From the NCBI GenBank assembly GCA_028290085.1, contig JAQGKN010000541.1, positions 1 through 6,219 of the forward strand: a stretch of 6,219 nt of DNA, read 5' to 3'. The notes beneath the pieces were generated by a model. The model ran no database searches, was not told the origin of the DNA, and saw only the letters and a program-made list of their open reading frames with translations. Shown piece by piece: positions 1 through 5,084 of this stretch. How positions within the stretch are numbered: position 1 is the first letter of the stretch; each line of letters begins with the position of its first letter. The position numbers and the translations under genes are program-made. Origin of the DNA: Hyphomicrobiales bacterium. GTDB taxonomy: Bacteria > Pseudomonadota > Alphaproteobacteria > Rhizobiales > Beijerinckiaceae.

Positions 1-79
1 TGCAGCGCCGAAGTACCGGCAGTTGCCGAGATTTCGGGGCCTTGTCGCATTCGGGCCACGGATGCCAGATTGTCGTGTG

Positions 80-108
80 TTGACACCGGCTTCCGCCATG
101 CAAACATG
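80..108 (+). promoter_or_regulatory. Probable sigma-70-type promoter of the monooxygenase-tetR operon
   Basis: A perfect TTGACA hexamer lies at 80-85. At a spacing of 16-17 bases the region 102-108 (AAACAT or AACATG) is the only available -10, and it matches the consensus poorly; weak -10 elements are common in alphaproteobacteria. The proposed -10 lies inside the palindrome at 96-119, so a bound repressor would block RNA polymerase directly. The -35 match is seen in the sequence; the promoter assignment is inferred. Confidence 0.5.
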
Positions 109-119
109 CGTTTGCATGG
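96..119. promoter_or_regulatory. 24-bp palindrome, probable TetR operator
   Basis: A perfect inverted repeat with arms CCATGCAAAC (96-105) and GTTTGCATGG (110-119) flanks a 4-bp centre, ATGC. The size, symmetry and position (over the -10/start-site region, 22 bp before the monooxygenase start codon) are those of a TetR-family operator. The TetR gene is the second gene of the same operon, so the simplest reading is autorepression relieved by a small ligand, perhaps the monooxygenase substrate. The repeat is seen directly; the identity of the binding protein is inferred from context. Confidence 0.7.
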
Positions 120-141
120 GTGAGAAAACGGGAGCTTCGCT

Positions 142-1305
142 ATGAGCGGACGCGATGTAGACGTCGAAATCCTGATCGTTGGAGCCGGCCCAACCGGATT
201 GGCGCTGGGAGCCGAATTACGACGCCTCGGTGTCTCCGCGCAGATCGTCGACGCACAACCGGCGGGTGCCAACACTTCGCGCGCCGCTGTCATTCATGCC
301 CGCACGCTCGAAGCCCTCGAAGCGCTGGGCGCGACCGAGCGCCTGCTCGAAGAAGGCCTGAAGGTACCGACCTTTCTTGTCCGCGATCGCGACCACGCGC
401 TGATCACAGTCGATTTCTCAACCCTTCCGAGCGCCTACCCCTTCGCGCTCATGTGTCCGCAGAATCGCACGGAAGCCATTCTTCTGGCGAGACTCGAACA
501 ACTGGGCGGCGGCGTCGAACGCCCCTGTGACTTTCTTGGATACGAACGCGATGGCGAAGGCCTGCGCGCGACGCTGAAAAGCAACGGAACGCGCCGCGGT
601 GTTCGAACGCGTTGGCTCGTCGGTTGCGATGGCATGCACAGCCGCGTTCGCGACGCCGCGCAGATCGCGTTTGACGGTGGCGCATATCAGCAAGGATTCG
701 TGCTCGCCGACGTGCGTATGGATTGGCCGGAGAGCCGCGAGGAGGTGAATCTCTTTCTTGCGCCAGATGGATTGCTCGTCGCCGCCCCCCTGCCCGGCCA
801 TTGCTATCGCATTGTCGCCACCATGGACGATGCGCCCGCCGTTCCATCGCTCGCCGATGTGCAGGCGTTGATCGATACGCGCGGCCCGATTGCGCGGCCT
901 GCAACTGTGCGCGAGGTCCTCTGGAGTTCACGCTTCCACGTTCACCACCGCACGACGCAAAGTCCGCGCAAGGGGCGCGTTCTTCTTTGCGGTGATGCCG
1001 CGCATGTCCACAGCCCCGCCGGCGGTCAGGGAATGAACACCGGCATTCAGGATGCAATCGCACTGGCGCAAGCTCTCGCGGCGTCCATGGAAGACGGCGA
1101 CGAGACACGCATCGATGCCTGGGCGGCGGACCGCCACAAGATCGCAGCGCGCGTCGTCGCCCTTACGGATCGGCTGACGCGTATGGGCACAGCCAGATCG
1201 CCGGTCGTACAGAAGCTGCGTAACGCTGCGATTTCATTCGCAGGAACCCTGCCCATGGTGCGCGCGGCCCTGGCGCGCAACATTGCAGAACTGCCACCGC
1301 GATGA
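142..1305 (+). CDS. Class A FAD-dependent monooxygenase (aromatic hydroxylase type)
   Basis: This 387-residue protein belongs to the PheA/TfdB/UbiH-like FAD-binding monooxygenases, which use NAD(P)H and O2 to hydroxylate aromatic or related ring compounds in the cytoplasm. The N-terminal dinucleotide-binding motif GAGPTG is at residues 14-19 in a beta-alpha-beta context. A conserved-type R-x-x-x-I-H-A-R-T-L-E stretch is near 47-58. The family DG motif (CDGMHSRVR) is at 162-170, and the GD motif binding the FAD ribityl/phosphate (CGDAAHVHSPAGGQGMN) is at 283-299. The length is that of the short form: it lacks the thioredoxin-like C-terminal domain of phenol 2-monooxygenase and many polyketide hydroxylases. 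GGGAG at 130-134, 7 nt before ATG, supports the start. It overlaps tetR by ATGA. The family call is firm; the substrate cannot be read from the sequence. Confidence 0.92.
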   Translation: MSGRDVDVEILIVGAGPTGLALGAELRRLGVSAQIVDAQPAGANTSRAAVIHARTLEALEALGATERLLEEGLKVPTFLVRDRDHALITVDFSTLPSAYPFALMCPQNRTEAILLARLEQLGGGVERPCDFLGYERDGEGLRATLKSNGTRRGVRTRWLVGCDGMHSRVRDAAQIAFDGGAYQQGFVLADVRMDWPESREEVNLFLAPDGLLVAAPLPGHCYRIVATMDDAPAVPSLADVQALIDTRGPIARPATVREVLWSSRFHVHHRTTQSPRKGRVLLCGDAAHVHSPAGGQGMNTGIQDAIALAQALAASMEDGDETRIDAWAADRHKIAARVVALTDRLTRMGTARSPVVQKLRNAAISFAGTLPMVRAALARNIAELPPR

Positions 1306-1874
1306 ACGCGGCAGCCGCACAAGGTGGCCCACGTTCGCAGGCGGCCCGCCAGCGCATCCGCATCGCCGCGCGCGACTTGTTTGGAACGCTTGGCTACGAG
1401 CGCACGACCATCCGCGCCGTCGCTTCGGTGGCCGAGATCCATCCATCAATGGTCATGCGATATTTCGGCAGCAAGGAAGGGCTTTTCGCCGCCGCTGCAA
1501 ACTTCGATTTGCAGCTTCCAGAAATCGCCACTGTCCCACGCGACGAGGTCGGCCGCGCGCTGGTCCGACATTTCCTGTGGCGCTGGGAGAATGACAACGG
1601 TGAACTGCCCGCGCTCTTGCGTGTCGCCATCACGCACGAGCAGGCGCGTGCGCGGATGACGCAAATCGTTCGCGAGCAGATCGCGCCCATGGTCGTTTCC
1701 ATTTGCGGATCCGAACGAGCACCTGTCTGCATCGGTCTGCTGGCGACGCAGATGCTGGGCCTTGCCTTTTCGCGCTATGTGTTGCGCCTGGAGCCCGTCG
1801 TCGCGTTGCCCGATGGCATCATCATCGACCGTCTCGGTGCGAACCTGCAATCGATCCTGTTCGATCCGGGCTAG
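1302..1874 (+). CDS. TetR-family transcriptional regulator
   Basis: A 190-residue protein of typical TetR length. The N-terminal DNA-binding domain covers about residues 14-62: helix 1 (RQRIRIAARDLFGTLGYERT), then a helix-turn-helix around 36-56 ending in the family signature HPSMVMRYFGSKEGLF, where YF-x-SKE-x-LF is diagnostic. The remaining 120 residues form a helical ligand-binding and dimerisation domain that resembles the group often annotated TetR_C_16, recalled rather than searched. ATG overlaps the monooxygenase stop as ATGA with no strong ribosome site of its own, so translation is probably coupled. It most likely represses its own operon through the palindrome at 96-119. Its stop codon overlaps that of the convergent cytochrome gene, so no terminator lies between them. 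The inducer is unknown. Confidence 0.92.
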   Translation: MNAAAAQGGPRSQAARQRIRIAARDLFGTLGYERTTIRAVASVAEIHPSMVMRYFGSKEGLFAAAANFDLQLPEIATVPRDEVGRALVRHFLWRWENDNGELPALLRVAITHEQARARMTQIVREQIAPMVVSICGSERAPVCIGLLATQMLGLAFSRYVLRLEPVVALPDGIIIDRLGANLQSILFDPG

Positions 1875-2275
1875 CGCTGCAGACTCATCTTCGCCAGAGC
1901 GTCTTCGTCAGGCGGCATGTCGCTGTCACCTGCCGGATAATTATTGCGCAGAAGAATATAAGCCGTGATGTCGGAATAGCTCTTGTCGCTCAGACTTGCG
2001 GGATTGTCCGGCGGCATCGCGGTTTTCAAATAGCTGAACAGGGCAGCAACGTCGCCGCTGCCCCAATGCCCCCGAAACCACGAGCCGCGCAGCGGCGCGC
2101 CGCCGAAGTCACCATCGTCCAGTCCCTCGCCATGGCACATGACGCAGGAATGCACGTATGCCTCACGCCCGCGCTCCGCCTGCTCCTTGGAAAAGACAGG
2201 GCCGCCCGCCGCCTCCGCGCGTGCGGATACAAGTACGAGCGCGGCGAGCGCGACAGAGACAATGCGAAGATTCAT
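1871..2275 (-). CDS. Periplasmic monoheme cytochrome c, partner of PQQ dehydrogenase
   Basis: A 134-residue protein. The first ~23 residues form a Sec signal peptide (charged MNLR, a hydrophobic VSVALAALVLVS core, then ARAEAA), so the mature cytochrome is periplasmic. The single heme-attachment motif CVMCH is at 44-48; Met87 in TAMPPDNP is the likely distal axial ligand, as in small class I cytochromes. The same frame is open farther upstream to 2578, but that part lies inside the dehydrogenase gene; the ATG at 2275 gives the signal peptide and overlaps the dehydrogenase stop as ATGA, so it is the start. No good ribosome site precedes it, pointing to translational coupling. The role as electron acceptor from the dehydrogenase, passing electrons toward a terminal oxidase, is inferred from family practice and the overlap. 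The 3' end overlaps the tetR stop by 4 nt. Confidence 0.88.
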   Translation of the reverse strand: MNLRIVSVALAALVLVSARAEAAGGPVFSKEQAERGREAYVHSCVMCHGEGLDDGDFGGAPLRGSWFRGHWGSGDVAALFSYLKTAMPPDNPASLSDKSYSDITAYILLRNNYPAGDSDMPPDEDALAKMSLQR

Positions 2276-4035
2276 GGCAGTGTGAACACCCAAAGCATGG
2301 AGCCGCCGTCCGGGTTCTTCACTTCCGGCGTCAACGTGTTCAGGGAACGCAGTTGCGAGGATCCGTTTCCAACGGCCACCGCGATATATTGTTTGCCGCC
2401 AGCGGTGAAGCTGATCGGCGGTGCGTTCAACGAATTGTTGGTGCGCATCTCCCAAAGCACTTTGCCCGTCGTGTCGTCGAGCGCGCGGAACATGCGGTCG
2501 AGCGAGCCCGTGAATACAAGCCCGCCCGCTGTCGGCAGGACCGCACTGCTGGCCGACGTATGCTCGCGATAGGACCAAGCCTGCGTTCGGTCGGTCAGAT
2601 TGATCGCATCAACGCGGCCGAAATTGCCGTCGCTGCCGGGCACCGGAATGCGCGCATAGACCGCGCGTCCGCCGCCCGTATAGGCCTCACCCGGATCGAG
2701 CGGCGCCGGCGTGGTGTTGGAGCAGAATTCCGTCAGCGGGAGATAGAGCATCTGCGTCTTCGGGCTATAGGCGGTCGAGGGCCAGCCGCGCGCGCCAGGA
2801 TCCGCCGGACAATTCACCGTTGTCTTGCCGATGTGCGGGATCGCATCTGGGTTCAGCCGCTTCTCGCCCGTCTTCGGATCGATGGCCGAGACGATGTTCT
2901 GATGCACGGTTTCCTTGGCCCAGAGGAATTGCCCCGTGGTTCGGTCGAGCACTTCCACGATAGCAAGCTTGCCTGCGGTTACCACGGTTTTGCGCATCTT
3001 ACCCTCGAAGGGCAGATCCACGAGAATGCGCTCGTATGCATAGTCGAGATCGAGCGTATCGTTCGCCAGATGCTGGTAGTGCCATTTCAGCTTGCCGGTA
3101 CCCGGATCGATGGCCAGCGTCGAATCGGTATAGAGCCCGCTGTTGTCGAAACCTTCCTTCTTCGGCAGCGTGCCGCGCATTTCCGCGATCCAAGGATAGG
3201 GCTGGCCGACACCGTGGAACACCGTGTTCGTCTCGGGATCGTAGCTGCCCGCAATCCAGGCGGACCCGCCAAAACGCTGTTCGATGGGTAGGCCGTTCCA
3301 GGTCTTCTCGTTGGGGTCGCCGGTCTGCGCGACGGTGTGAACGCGCCACCGCTCTTCACCCGTCTTTGGGTCGTGTCCGGTGATGAAACAGCCGCCCGCC
3401 TGCGCAGCATTGCATCCGCTCATCGAGGCGATGAGCGTGCCATTGGCCATGAAGGGGCCGCTCGAATAGCGGAAGCCCTTGTTCCAGTCGGCAACGGTGT
3501 GGTCGAAGGCCACCTTGCCGGTGCGGACATCGAGCGCCACCAGATGCGCATCCGACGTCGCGATGAACAGCTTGTCGTCGTAGATCGCCATGTTTCGCTT
3601 GGCGAGCGTGTTGCCGCCCTGCGCGATCAGCTTGGGCGAGATGTCGCGACGATATTCCCAGAGCAGGTCGCCGTTGGCGGCGTTCAGCGCCTGAATCCGG
3701 TCGCCCGCGTTGGTCACGAAGATCACGCCGTCATGCACCAGCGGCTCGATCTCGGTGACGCCCGAGGTCAGCGACCATGTCCAGGCAACACGCAGATTCC
3801 TGACGTTATCCTTGGTAATCTGGTCGAGCGGGCTATAGCCCCAGTTGGAATAGGTGCGCCGCCACATCAGCCAGTCGCCATCCGGCGGTTTGCGGAGCAC
3901 GTCCTCGGTGACGGGAGTCCAGTTTTTCAATGGGTTGGATGGCGTCGCCGTCTGCGCTTGCACGCTGGATGCCGCGAAGAGCGCGCTGATTGAGAGCGCG
4001 CAAAGCAAGGACGCGCGAAGACAGTTTTCAGCCAT
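2272..4035 (-). CDS. PQQ-dependent (quinoprotein) alcohol-type dehydrogenase
   Basis: A 587-residue periplasmic eight-bladed propeller quinoprotein that oxidises an alcohol or similar substrate using PQQ. I chose ATG at 4035, not the longer frame from 4140, because it has GGAG 6 nt upstream and starts a signal peptide (residues 1-27, cleavage after VQA). W-docking-type repeats recur (DGDWLMWRRTYSNWGYSPLDQI at 52-73, NGDLLWEY, TGEERWR, TGKLKWHY, TGKVLWEM). By eye alignment to methanol dehydrogenase, Asp331 in LDLDYAYER is the catalytic Asp; position +2 is Ala, not the extra Asp of lanthanide XoxF enzymes. Cys409/Cys438 match a conserved disulfide. The vicinal Cys pair near PQQ and the Glu and Asn metal ligands of MxaF are not seen; a Cys208/Cys216 segment (GCNAAQAGGCF) and GGSAW replace them, as I recall for a separate quinoprotein subfamily. 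No heme domain is fused, fitting the separate cytochrome. Substrate unknown. Confidence 0.93.
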   Translation of the reverse strand: MAENCLRASLLCALSISALFAASSVQAQTATPSNPLKNWTPVTEDVLRKPPDGDWLMWRRTYSNWGYSPLDQITKDNVRNLRVAWTWSLTSGVTEIEPLVHDGVIFVTNAGDRIQALNAANGDLLWEYRRDISPKLIAQGGNTLAKRNMAIYDDKLFIATSDAHLVALDVRTGKVAFDHTVADWNKGFRYSSGPFMANGTLIASMSGCNAAQAGGCFITGHDPKTGEERWRVHTVAQTGDPNEKTWNGLPIEQRFGGSAWIAGSYDPETNTVFHGVGQPYPWIAEMRGTLPKKEGFDNSGLYTDSTLAIDPGTGKLKWHYQHLANDTLDLDYAYERILVDLPFEGKMRKTVVTAGKLAIVEVLDRTTGQFLWAKETVHQNIVSAIDPKTGEKRLNPDAIPHIGKTTVNCPADPGARGWPSTAYSPKTQMLYLPLTEFCSNTTPAPLDPGEAYTGGGRAVYARIPVPGSDGNFGRVDAINLTDRTQAWSYREHTSASSAVLPTAGGLVFTGSLDRMFRALDDTTGKVLWEMRTNNSLNAPPISFTAGGKQYIAVAVGNGSSQLRSLNTLTPEVKNPDGGSMLWVFTLP

Positions 4036-4111
4036 GGCTTTCTCCCCCCGTGGTGAAGGCGGCGCGAGGCCGGATCTTCGCTCATCCCCTCTTTGCGAGG
4101 AGTTCGGGGGC

Positions 4112-4140
4112 ATAGTGGCGCGTACCGGAAGCTCTGGCAA
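4112..4140 (-). promoter_or_regulatory. Candidate promoter of the PQQ dehydrogenase-cytochrome operon
   Basis: On the minus strand TTGCCA (4140-4135) and CACTAT (4117-4112) are separated by exactly 17 bases, a reasonable sigma-70-type pair for a high-GC organism. Transcription would begin near 4104, giving a leader of about 70 nt before the ATG at 4035. The matches are partial and no operator-like palindrome is seen beside them, so this is only a candidate; read-through from the small gene upstream is an alternative. Confidence 0.35.
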
Positions 4141-4161
4141 TCGCCGGCATGCAGTTGGGTG

Positions 4162-4179
4162 TGAGGACGGCTGTCCTCA
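4162..4179 (-). repeat. Hairpin covering the stop codon of the 45-aa gene
   Basis: A perfect inverted repeat TGAGGAC (4162-4168) and GTCCTCA (4173-4179) with a 4-base loop. Its upstream arm contains the TGA stop of the minus-strand small gene (4179-4177). No U-tract follows on the minus strand, so it is not a standard intrinsic terminator in that direction; it may protect the transcript 3' end or cause pausing. On the plus strand a T-rich run follows after six bases, but no plus-strand gene ends here. Confidence 0.55.
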
Positions 4180-4314
4180 GCCCTTCTTTTTGGGGCCGTT
4201 CACCGGGGCGGTCATGCCGCGAGTCAGCATGGAAGAGGCGGTCTCGGCCGAGGCGACCTTGGTGGCCTTGGGCTTTTTGACTTCGCGATTGCTGCGTTTC
4301 TGACTCTTGGCCAT
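4177..4314 (-). CDS. Small lysine-rich conserved-type protein, 45 aa, function unknown
   Basis: The frame encodes 45 residues beginning MAKSQKRSNREVKKPKATKV and ending NGPKKKG. It is strongly basic in both the first 19 and last 5 residues, has no membrane segment or signal peptide, and is probably disordered and nucleic-acid- or ribosome-associated by composition only. AGGAG (4325-4321) lies 6 nt before ATG, an excellent ribosome site and the main evidence that it is real. The K-x-Q-x-R-x-N-R-E-x-K-K-P-K opening matches my memory of short uncharacterised proteins found widely in alpha- and betaproteobacteria, usually annotated hypothetical; this should be confirmed by search. An intrinsic terminator ends only about 23 nt upstream of its start, so its expression may depend on read-through from the cold-shock transcript. 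I assign no function. Confidence 0.75.
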   Translation of the reverse strand: MAKSQKRSNREVKKPKATKVASAETASSMLTRGMTAPVNGPKKKG

Positions 4315-4336
4315 GCTGCTCTCCTGCGCGGTGGGA

Positions 4337-4373
4337 TAAAAAAAGCCCCGCGGCCGACATGCGGCGCGGGGCT
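4337..4373 (-). terminator. Intrinsic terminator downstream of the cold-shock gene
   Basis: On the minus strand the arms AGCCCCGCG (4373-4365) and CGCGGGGCT (4352-4344) form a 9-bp GC-rich stem. It is extended past one bulged base by a further three pairs (4364-4362 with 4356-4354) around a short loop. A run of seven U (4344-4338) follows immediately. This is a textbook rho-independent terminator for leftward transcription, ending the transcript that begins at the cold-shock gene about 140 nt upstream. The small gene starts 23 nt after the U-run, so the element could also act as an attenuator for it. Confidence 0.88.
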
Positions 4374-4510
4374 AGTGAGGTGCAGAGCACCTCGTCGTAC
4401 AGAATGCTACCGAACCAATCTTAACGCCCGCCATTTCATCCGTGGTCGAGCACCTGATCGTTATCGGCTGCCGGCAGTCTCATGGATAACCACGGCTGCC
4501 AGCGACGCAA
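4374..4510 (-). other. Structured 3' region of the cold-shock transcript; candidate small RNA
   Basis: This 137-base stretch between the cold-shock stop and the terminator has no convincing gene but carries several inverted repeats. GAGGTGC/GCACCTC with a 3-base loop (4377-4393) lies 3 bases from the terminator stem. GATAAC/GTTATC (4485-4490 with 4460-4465) encloses the palindrome CTGCCGGCAG (4468-4477). CCGTGGT/ACCACGG pairs 4440-4446 with 4489-4495. Two hairpins followed by a U-tract is the shape of a bacterial small RNA, released by processing or from its own promoter. I could not find a convincing internal promoter, so a folded 3' UTR is equally possible. Confidence 0.3.
4377..4393 (-). 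repeat. Perfect 7-bp stem-loop next to the terminator
   Basis: GAGGTGC and its exact reverse complement GCACCTC are separated by three bases. The element lies three bases upstream, in the direction of transcription, of the terminator stem. In RNA it would give a tight 3-nt-loop hairpin stacked beside the terminator hairpin. There is no U-tract directly after it, so it is not itself a terminator. Confidence 0.6.
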
Positions 4511-4723
4511 TCAGTCGAGAGCCTTGAGGTGGTCGGCAGACATCTTGCCGCTCTTACGGTCGGAGACGAGTTCGAACTCGACCTTCTGACCTTCGCGGAG
4601 GTTGCCGATGCCAGAGCGCTCAACGGCGCTGATGTGCACGAAAGCGTCGCTTCCGCCGCCATCCGGCGCGATGAAGCCAAAGCCTTTTTCAGGGTTGAAC
4701 CACTTAACAGTTCCCGTAGCCAT
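4511..4723 (-). CDS. cspA: Cold-shock domain protein (CspA family)
   Basis: A 70-residue single cold-shock domain, an OB-fold that binds single-stranded RNA and DNA and melts RNA secondary structure. It opens [18 protein letters not shown], so RNP1 (KGFGFI) is at residues 13-18 and the RNP2-like motif AFVHI at 27-31, with the usual V replaced by A at its first position. The GDxxFVH-type core appears as [16 protein letters not shown], and the C-terminal [13 protein letters not shown] is the alphaproteobacterial style. The length is full. AAGGA (4735-4731) lies 7 nt before ATG. The long leader upstream fits post-transcriptional cold control as known for cspA genes, though many alphaproteobacterial paralogues are constitutive or stationary-phase induced. 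The family is certain; the symbol is generic, as genomes of this group carry several paralogues. Confidence 0.95.
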   Translation of the reverse strand: MATGTVKWFNPEKGFGFIAPDGGGSDAFVHISAVERSGIGNLREGQKVEFELVSDRKSGKMSADHLKALD

Positions 4724-4862
4724 GGAAACTTCCTTTTCAAGAACATAGATTTAGCTTGCCTGCGCGAACGCAGACCGTCGAATTTGCATTTTCGGGTGCG
4801 AAGAGTATCAGCAAGCGCGAAATTGCTTCAGCGCGAGACCAAGTCATCTGGCCGTCCATCGA
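4724..4862 (-). promoter_or_regulatory. Predicted long 5' leader of the cold-shock mRNA
   Basis: If transcription starts about 7 bases after the candidate -10, the leader is about 139 nt, close to the unusually long leaders of cspA-type mRNAs. No reading frame here looks coding. A hairpin can form between GCGCGAA (4815-4821) and TTCAGCGC (4827-4834), with one bulged A and a 5-base loop. The ribosome site is at 4735-4731. Leader length depends wholly on the promoter call; temperature control is an analogy. Confidence 0.35.
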
Positions 4863-4869
4863 CAGTGCC

Positions 4870-4898
4870 TATATGAAGCGGTCCCTGAAAAAATGCAA
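4870..4898 (-). promoter_or_regulatory. Candidate promoter of the cold-shock gene
   Basis: On the minus strand TTGCAT (4898-4893) and CATATA (4875-4870) are separated by exactly 17 bases, with an A/T-rich run just after the -35. A TATAGG alternative overlaps the -10. This is the best promoter-like pair in the 361-bp divergent region and points toward the cold-shock gene. It is judged by eye from consensus only. Confidence 0.45.
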
Positions 4899-5084
4899 GT
4901 CACTTCTACGATTTATTGAGTGTCGACCTGCATGCGGCCGCCTTATTTCCCGTAGCGCTCTCGTCTGAGGAAATTCCAGCTGAATATCATGCCAGACGCA
5001 ACGCCGTCGGCACGTGCTAAATTCTTATGCGCATCTCACGACGATTCGCTGAGATGTCACTGAACTACAGCCGGAACATTGCCG
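4899..5084. other. Divergent intergenic region upstream of the nuclease gene
   Basis: No gene is supported here. The region holds a cluster of SalI, SphI and NotI sites (4922-4941), an 8-bp palindrome GCACGTGC (5010-5017) and a 7-bp inverted repeat (5032-5056). No convincing -35/-10 pair for the rightward nuclease gene was found, and no alphaproteobacterial LexA box (GTTC-N7-GTTC) is visible, so SOS control is not suggested. Confidence 0.5.
5032..5056. repeat. Inverted repeat CATCTCA-N11-TGAGATG upstream of the nuclease gene
   Basis: Perfect 7-bp arms at 5032-5038 and 5050-5056 with an 11-base spacer end 28 bases before the nuclease start codon. The geometry fits either a dimeric regulator site or a leader hairpin. 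No promoter can be placed with confidence, so its function is open. Confidence 0.45.

Noticed and set aside
1..79. Possible start of a divergent gene on the minus strand (an ATG at 50 reading MRQGPEISATAGTSAL to the window edge), or the tail of a plus-strand gene.
   Set aside because: Only 16 codons are visible, several frames on both strands are open over this short stretch, and no ribosome site or motif decides between them.
449..1108. Long open frame on the minus strand inside the monooxygenase gene.
   Set aside because: Arg/Ala-rich translation with no domain; it is the antisense shadow of a GC-rich gene with clear FAD motifs on the other strand.
2158..3291. Open frame of 377 codons on the plus strand opposite the PQQ dehydrogenase.
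   Set aside because: Composition is arginine-rich and low in hydrophobic core patterns, and it runs through both the cytochrome and dehydrogenase genes, whose motifs are unmistakable.
3337..3993. Open frame on the plus strand opposite the N-terminal half of the dehydrogenase.
   Set aside because: No recognisable domain or ribosome site; antisense shadow in high-GC DNA.
4036..4140. A 35-residue N-terminal extension of the dehydrogenase starting at 4140.
   Set aside because: The extension is charged and proline-rich and would hide the signal peptide; the ATG at 4035 has a strong ribosome site and directly begins the signal peptide.
4784..4898. Inverted copies TTGCATTTT (4784-4792) and AAAATGCAA (4890-4898) flanking the cold-shock leader.
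   Set aside because: Nine A/T-rich bases over a 97-base gap is weak, and the second copy is already explained as the candidate -35 region.
4756..4968. A 70-codon plus-strand open frame upstream of the nuclease gene.
   Set aside because: No ribosome site and no recognisable protein features; it lies over the cold-shock promoter and leader on the other strand.
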